Shown: positions 6,857 through 11,028 of the stretch, one piece after another
Layout: every line of letters begins with the position of its first letter
How positions within the stretch are numbered: the stretch's first letter is position 1
Assembly: GCA_015486815.1 (NCBI GenBank)
Contig: WFQY01000003.1
Span: 1 to 11,028, forward strand
DNA: 11,028 nt
Direction of reading: 5' to 3'
Source of the DNA: Phycisphaerae bacterium
GTDB lineage: Bacteria > Planctomycetota > Phycisphaerae > JAAYCJ01
Notes under the pieces: model-generated
What the model saw: only the letters and a program-made list of their open reading frames with translations
Told to the model about the DNA's origin: nothing
Databases searched by the model: none
Translations under genes and position numbers: made by a program

Positions 6857-7261
6857 TTATTTTTTCGAGGATGGCTGGGTTGTCGGTTTGCGTTTGATGA
6901 TTTTTTTCGACTTAGCGGTACGGACGATATCCACCTTGACCGCTACGATGTCGCTACCTTTTTTATATCCTTTAACGACAACCGAATCACCTGACTTGAC
7001 CTTGGTTATATCCGAAAGTTTACCGTCAATGTATATTTCGGTGTCTTTGGTTATTCTGCCAGCAATAAACATCGTTTGTCCGCGTTTGGGATTATACCAT
7101 TCCATCGAGACGGTTTTGCTTTTCAGGTCAATTGTGTCGATAATTCCGTGTAGCGTACGATACCGCTTTTTCGAGCTTTTCGACTTACAACCGCCCGATA
7201 CAATCATCATCGCACAAGCCAACGTTATCGCAACTATTAGTGTTTTGTTTTTTCTCATCAC
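6857..7261 (-). CDS. Small putative lipoprotein with a beta-rich domain and basic tail
   Basis: The N-terminus has a basic start (MMRKNK), a hydrophobic core (LIVAITLACAMMIV) and a lipobox-like VSGGC with the candidate lipidated Cys at 25, so export and lipid anchoring are likely. The lipobox lacks the usual Leu at -3. Residues 35-113 alternate beta-strand patterns (HGIIDTIDLKSKTVSMEW, TEIYIDGKLSDITKVKSG, DSVVVKGYKKGSDIVAVKV), like a small OB/DUF5666-type barrel. The tail (115-134) is rich in Lys, Thr and Ser. I cannot assign a function. An AAGGAG site (about 7271-7276) lies 9 bases before a GTG (7259-7261) and 12 before the next ATG (7256-7258), so either may be used. It is the first gene of the operon with nrnA and the phosphodiesterase. 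Confidence 0.72.
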   Translation of the reverse strand: MMRKNKTLIVAITLACAMMIVSGGCKSKSSKKRYRTLHGIIDTIDLKSKTVSMEWYNPKRGQTMFIAGRITKDTEIYIDGKLSDITKVKSGDSVVVKGYKKGSDIVAVKVDIVRTAKSKKIIKRKPTTQPSSKK

Positions 7262-7356
7262 CGTTTGAATCTCCTTCTAAAATATTTCCTTGTAGAATCT
7301 TACTCAAACTGACTGATTTTAAGTACTGTTTTTGCGTAACTTTTTATTTACCCATC

Positions 7357-7362
7357 ATTATA
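7357..7362 (-). promoter_or_regulatory. Possible -10 box for the lipoprotein-nrnA-phosphodiesterase operon
   Basis: The minus strand reads TGTGTATAATG, giving a perfect TATAAT with a TGTG stretch directly upstream. No good -35 hexamer is visible; the position falls inside the 81-bp inverted-repeat element (7371-7451). The leader would be about 90 bases. This is a tentative call. Confidence 0.35.
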
Positions 7363-7370
7363 CACAAACT

Positions 7371-7451
7371 GTCATTCCCGCGGAAGCGGGAATCCATATT
7401 CTCATCGACCAAATAGATTCCGCATCTCCGCTTCGCTCCGTGCGGAATGAC
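7371..7451. repeat. 81-bp inverted-repeat intergenic element (MITE/REP-like)
   Basis: The ends are perfect 8-base inverted repeats: GTCATTCC at 7371-7378 and GGAATGAC at 7444-7451. Inside are two strong hairpins, ATTCCCGC-GGAA-GCGGGAAT near 7374-7393 and TTCCGCA...TGCGGAA near 7427-7447. Elements of this GTCATTCCCGC-type design are widespread as dispersed, non-coding palindromic repeats in many bacterial genomes. It sits between two divergent transcription units and is much more GC-rich than its surroundings. The rest of the 7262-7576 gap is AT-rich and shows no gene. Confidence 0.65.
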
Positions 7452-7576
7452 GCGGCAGGAATAAATAGTTTTATACCAAATTGGTCAGTCTAAATAATCT
7501 TACCTTATTATATTGCCCTGTCAATGTTTTGCTATAGTTTATTGACTAATAAGTCCGATATTAACAGTGTGAAGGT

Positions 7577-9976
7577 ATGTCTATACCAAAATATAAGGAG
7601 TTTTACAAGAGTATCATTATGACCAAGAAAAACAGAAAACAAGGGAAACAAAAAAGTGAAACGGAGGCACTGAATAAACGGGATATATTCCTGCATCTTA
7701 TAAAAGTCGCACTGCTGACGATAATATGTTTGTTCCTATGGATTAGCTGCATTACCTTCGATGCAGGCGATTGGCCTAATACGAATACGTTTCCCCATAA
7801 CGACCCGATTGCCAACTGGTGTGGGCCTGTAGGTGCGTGGCTCGGATATAACTTGTTCCATTTTATCGGTCAAGGTACTTGGCCATTACTTCTATTCGTA
7901 ACAATCTGTTCGCTCGTGTTGATAACTCGCTCGAAACTGACGGGCTGGTGGTTCAGAATTGTCGGGATGGCTATCTTGGTAGCGGTCAGCTCGAGTATAT
8001 TATCTCTGGTTCAGCCGGCTTGGCCTGACGGTCTGCCCGAAGGTAGCGGTGGTGTGGTCGGATTAGCTATAGTGTCATTCCTTCAGCAGTTCTTCTCAAA
8101 ATTCGGAACATCTTTGATTTTATTGTTTAGCCTTGCCGTCGGACTGATATTGGCAGCTGACGAACTTGTCATATATCTGCCGGAATTTCTCCGAAAGACA
8201 TCGCAGACACTTCATAGCTTTGTCCGTATTTTCGCTACCAAATATCTTTCTCCTTCTCCGGAGAAACTTCAGCGAATAAAGGCACTGCCAGCACCGGCGG
8301 GAACAATTTCACCGAAAGAAATTTCCAGCGAGGTGATAGATGAAGATGAACAAGAGCAAGAGCAAGAAGAAGAGGAACAGGTTATTAAACCGCTCGAAAA
8401 AGTCGAGCCTAAAATCTTTGTCTCTCGTTCGCTCGAACACCATAAGCCAGCTAAGAAAGCTACTCACGCTGGCAGAAATTATGACGATTGGGAGCTACCA
8501 CCACTCGACTTGTTGAACGATGAGAAAAATACCCTGCCCGAAGATCACGAGCAGCAAGTTCGACATAAGGCACGTGTATTGGAAAAAACGCTTAGCGAAT
8601 TCAAAATAGAGGCGGTCGTTGTCGAGATCGACACAGGCCCGGTGGTTACTATGTTCGAACTTCAGCTTGGCCCGGGGATAAAAGTAAAAAGCATAGATGA
8701 ACGCTCAAAAGACCTTGCTCGTGCCCTCAAATCACCTTCGGTAAGGGTGGTAGCGCCTATTCCCGGAAAAAATACGATAGGCATCGAAGTGCCAAATCTC
8801 GAAAAGCAGCCGGTAAGGCTAAGAGAGCTTATCGACCTTTCGGGCTCTGTTCCCGCTAAGATGGAAATTCCCGTCTTTCTCGGAAAAGACGCCAGCGGTA
8901 ATCCGCTTGTATATGACCTTACATCGATGCCACACTTGTTAATCGCTGGAACTACAGGCAGCGGAAAGAGCGTCTGTATCAATTCAATCATTATGTCGAT
9001 GCTACTCACGCAAAGGCCAAGCAATGTAAAGATGATTTTGGTTGACCCCAAGATGGTAGAGCTGAGCAGCTTTAAGGATATTCCTCATCTTATGTGTCCG
9101 GTAGTGCACGATACCGATAAAGCGGAAGCTATTCTCGAATGGTTGGTGCAAAAGATGGAAGAACGCTATGCGATATTAGCGGAGGCTCAGGTGAGGAATA
9201 TCCACGCATACAACCGACTTGGCAGGGAGAAACTTTTGGAACGGTTCAACCCTGCTGACGAAGAAGAAGCTGCCAGAATCCAGACGCATCTTCCTTATAT
9301 CGTTTTCATTATCGACGAGTTAGCGGATTTGATGATGGTAAGTCCCAAAGAGGTCGAACTCTATCTTGCGCGTTTGGCACAAAAGAGCAGAGCTGTCGGC
9401 ATTCATATGATATTGGCAACGCAACGACCCGAAGCGAAAGTGGTTACTGGTTTGATAAAATCGAATCTACCTACACGAATCGCATTTAGAGTCAATAGTA
9501 GGCTTGATTCACGAATCGTGCTCGACCAAAACGGAGCGGAAGATCTGCTCGGTCAGGGTGATATGCTCTTCCTTCCGCCTGGCTCGGGCAAACCCGTCCG
9601 TGCTCAAGGCACGCTTGTCGATGATGTCGAATTGCGCAATGTATTGAAATATCTCGCTGAACGTGGTGAGCCTGAATTCTATGACGAGCTTATGCAGATA
9701 GGGAAAGTTGATATAAGCGGTATCGAGCAAGACGAAATGTTCGATGAAGCTGTCCGAATAGTGCTCGAAACCAAACGTGGGAGTGTCTCGCTGCTTCAGC
9801 GTAAGCTTAACATCGGATATTCGCGTGCATCGCGCTTGATAGAGCAGATGGCGGCAGCTGGCATCGTGGGTGAATACAAAGGCTCGCAAGCTCGCGAAGT
9901 TACAATGACACTCGAAGAATATGAAGCTCTGAAAAAACAGATGCAGCAGGAAATCGAAGCAGGTATGACCGATTGA
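7577..9976 (+). CDS. ftsK: DNA translocase FtsK/SpoIIIE
   Basis: This 799-residue protein has the full FtsK layout. The N-terminal membrane part has hydrophobic segments at about 39-60, 100-117, 124-146, 157-170 and 177-197. A short acidic linker follows (Glu/Gln-rich, 253-270), then alpha and beta motor domains with Walker A GTTGSGKS (458-465), LVDPKMVELSSF, Walker B VFIIDEL (575-581) and the ATQRPEAKVVTGLIK region. The C-terminal gamma winged helix (about 716-778, RGSVSLLQRKLNIGYSRASR) normally reads KOPS-like polar sequences. The protein pumps chromosomal DNA through the division septum and supports dimer resolution. The linker is short, as in SpoIIIE, not long as in E. coli FtsK. The ATG at 7577 has GAAGG almost abutting it. 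The ATG at 7619 (removing 14 residues) has a weak AAGAG seven bases upstream and is a real alternative. No clear promoter was found. Confidence 0.95.
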   Translation: MSIPKYKEFYKSIIMTKKNRKQGKQKSETEALNKRDIFLHLIKVALLTIICLFLWISCITFDAGDWPNTNTFPHNDPIANWCGPVGAWLGYNLFHFIGQGTWPLLLFVTICSLVLITRSKLTGWWFRIVGMAILVAVSSSILSLVQPAWPDGLPEGSGGVVGLAIVSFLQQFFSKFGTSLILLFSLAVGLILAADELVIYLPEFLRKTSQTLHSFVRIFATKYLSPSPEKLQRIKALPAPAGTISPKEISSEVIDEDEQEQEQEEEEQVIKPLEKVEPKIFVSRSLEHHKPAKKATHAGRNYDDWELPPLDLLNDEKNTLPEDHEQQVRHKARVLEKTLSEFKIEAVVVEIDTGPVVTMFELQLGPGIKVKSIDERSKDLARALKSPSVRVVAPIPGKNTIGIEVPNLEKQPVRLRELIDLSGSVPAKMEIPVFLGKDASGNPLVYDLTSMPHLLIAGTTGSGKSVCINSIIMSMLLTQRPSNVKMILVDPKMVELSSFKDIPHLMCPVVHDTDKAEAILEWLVQKMEERYAILAEAQVRNIHAYNRLGREKLLERFNPADEEEAARIQTHLPYIVFIIDELADLMMVSPKEVELYLARLAQKSRAVGIHMILATQRPEAKVVTGLIKSNLPTRIAFRVNSRLDSRIVLDQNGAEDLLGQGDMLFLPPGSGKPVRAQGTLVDDVELRNVLKYLAERGEPEFYDELMQIGKVDISGIEQDEMFDEAVRIVLETKRGSVSLLQRKLNIGYSRASRLIEQMAAAGIVGEYKGSQAREVTMTLEEYEALKKQMQQEIEAGMTD

Positions 9977-9977
9977 T

Positions 9978-10045
9978 AGCGAACGAAATATGTCGCGGCG
10001 CGTACTTTGAAAAGTTCAGCGTCAATGAGAGACTAAAAGTTCGCT
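9978..10045. repeat. Inverted repeat between convergent ftsK and oxidoreductase genes
   Basis: AGCGAAC at 9978-9984, right after the ftsK stop, pairs with GTTCGCT at 10039-10045 just before the stop of the convergent gene, leaving a loop of 54 bases. The position between two converging genes suits a shared transcription end, but the arms are short and the loop is long, so this is weak. No standard terminator is visible. Confidence 0.25.
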
Positions 10046-10052
10046 TGAATAT

Positions 10053-10994
10053 TTAACTCGTCAGTCGGGCTCTGCGATATTCGATGGCAAATTGCGTTCC
10101 GTCATAGCCCGGATCATCTGCTCTCAAATCTGTTAGGAATATTTCAGCACCATTATTAAGCCACGACATTCTCGCTGCTATTGCTGTCAATTCCGGTGCG
10201 AGCAACTCCGACATCTCAATAGGCGGATTTGCTTCTCTGCCTGTCAGATACGGCAGAGCCGCTTCGAGCATCGAGCGATATATAATACTATTATCTATCG
10301 TTATCTGTGCTACCGTTTTATCCGTAACCGCGGTAATGTGAAAAGGAATCCAACTTTGTTTACCAACCGTAAGCAGTCCGATCTTACCGCTGGAAAAGTT
10401 TACCATAATCTGCTTTTGGACGCTGCTGCCAATATACCTGACCGAACGAATATCCGCGCCCATCAAACTACATAATAACGCATAGGCGTGAATGCCGTAA
10501 TTAAACTCATCGGTACCGCAGCCGGCGTAGCCTGTATGTACTTCGCCTCGCTGGTCCGGTGGTTTTGCTAAAAATTCCCTTACCTCTTTCGAAAATCTAA
10601 GCGACGAACCACCGGTAATTTGCTTACCCGACTTCGCCCAATCCAAAAGCTGATTCGCATCTCTGAGGTTGCCGATAACGGGCTTATCAAGCAGGACAGA
10701 TTTATCCTCTTCGATAAACGGACGAGCCTGCTCGATATGTTTATCCCAGTTAGCTGTATGCACAATTACACCATCGACCAACTCCAACATATCTTCAAGT
10801 TTATCGACCGCATTGGCAATATCGAATTTTTTGCAAAACTCCTTTGCAAATCCTGCGGGTCGAGTCTCGCCCGAATCCCACGCAGCTACTACCTCGGCAT
10901 CGACCGATTTTTCTTTCGTCAAATCTCTGATAATAGGCACCCAATTTTCGGGATGAGAAGTACATAGCCCGACAAGTCCGAGTTTGAATGACAT
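10053..10994 (-). CDS. Gfo/Idh/MocA-family NAD(P)-dependent oxidoreductase
   Basis: The 313-residue protein starts with a Rossmann strand and turn, KLGLVGLCTSHPENW (4-18), a variant of the dinucleotide loop. It continues with DGVIVHTANWDKHIEQA (74-90) and SVLLDKPVIGNLRDANQLLD (99-118), where D-K-P (103-105) matches the E/D-K-P cofactor and active-site motif of the family. The NYGIHAYALLCSLMG stretch (165-179) corresponds to the family's catalytic His region (H169) at the start of the second domain. Members oxidise or reduce sugars, inositols and related polyols; the substrate here cannot be named. It has no signal peptide, so it is cytoplasmic. GGAGG (complement of 11002-11006) lies seven bases before the ATG at 10992-10994. 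Any promoter is beyond the window edge. The gene is convergent with ftsK. Confidence 0.85.
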   Translation of the reverse strand: MSFKLGLVGLCTSHPENWVPIIRDLTKEKSVDAEVVAAWDSGETRPAGFAKEFCKKFDIANAVDKLEDMLELVDGVIVHTANWDKHIEQARPFIEEDKSVLLDKPVIGNLRDANQLLDWAKSGKQITGGSSLRFSKEVREFLAKPPDQRGEVHTGYAGCGTDEFNYGIHAYALLCSLMGADIRSVRYIGSSVQKQIMVNFSSGKIGLLTVGKQSWIPFHITAVTDKTVAQITIDNSIIYRSMLEAALPYLTGREANPPIEMSELLAPELTAIAARMSWLNNGAEIFLTDLRADDPGYDGTQFAIEYRRARLTS

Positions 10995-11001
10995 AGTAAA
11001 A

Positions 11002-11006
11002 CCTCC
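11002..11006 (-). promoter_or_regulatory. Strong ribosome binding site of the oxidoreductase
   Basis: The minus strand reads GGAGG, seven bases before the ATG at 10992-10994. It fixes that start and contrasts with the weak or absent sites of nrnA and the histidine kinase. Confidence 0.8.
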
Positions 11007-11028
11007 GTAACTTTTAATATTTCAGGAA

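Noticed and set aside
5037..7268. Long plus-strand open frames at 5037-5564, 5922-6386 and 6525-7268
   Set aside because: They are antisense shadows of the phosphodiesterase, nrnA and lipoprotein genes, whose motifs are unambiguous.
7453..7576. Promoter for ftsK (TATAGT at 7533-7538, TTGACT at 7542-7547)
   Set aside because: Neither hexamer has a partner at acceptable spacing, so I could not support a specific promoter.
8662..9889. Minus-strand open frames inside ftsK
   Set aside because: They are shadows of the conserved FtsK motor and gamma domains.

Overview
The window looks like a chromosomal segment of a free-living, moderately AT-rich bacterium, with mostly core genes and one small accessory patch. 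A large signal recognition particle RNA with an Alu domain, a short-linker FtsK, a Gfo/Idh/MocA-type oxidoreductase and an alkaline-phosphatase-superfamily enzyme would all fit the Planctomycetota (Phycisphaerae-like) or a related PVC lineage. This is an inference from gene style. No single feature fixes the phylum.

Left part (1-2300), all on the minus strand. The first 23 codons of dnaX run off the left edge. Immediately upstream lies a roughly 290-nt SRP RNA, an arrangement like scr-dnaX in Bacillus. Next come a decayed IS5-type transposase tail, an unrecognised 423-residue protein that may have an alpha/alpha-barrel fold, and a decayed IS30-type transposase tail. The unknown gene is therefore bracketed by two insertion-sequence relics and is probably accessory.

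Middle part (2300-7450). A gene-poor stretch of about 500 bases (2283-2775) holds unexplained inverted repeats, including four copies of one 9-mer and a perfect 30-bp palindrome. It is followed by a good promoter that appears to produce a leaderless mRNA for a membrane histidine kinase. The kinase has a CxxCH haem-binding motif in its sensor domain, and no response regulator is next to it. Convergent to it, with a 4-base overlap at the stops, is a three-gene minus-strand operon: a small lipoprotein, then an NrnA-like DHH/DHHA1 nanoRNase/pAp phosphatase, then a type I phosphodiesterase/phosphohydrolase of the alkaline phosphatase superfamily. The operon suggests nucleotide or phosphoester turnover. 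An 81-bp inverted-repeat element lies between this operon and the next gene.

Right part (7577-11028). A complete FtsK/SpoIIIE DNA translocase (membrane part, motor, C-terminal winged helix) reads rightward. A Gfo/Idh/MocA-family oxidoreductase reads leftward toward it. I found no CRISPR array, tRNA or phage module. The items most worth following up are the repeat cluster at 2418-2556, the promoter with an embedded palindrome at 2776-2804, and the haem-type kinase it drives.
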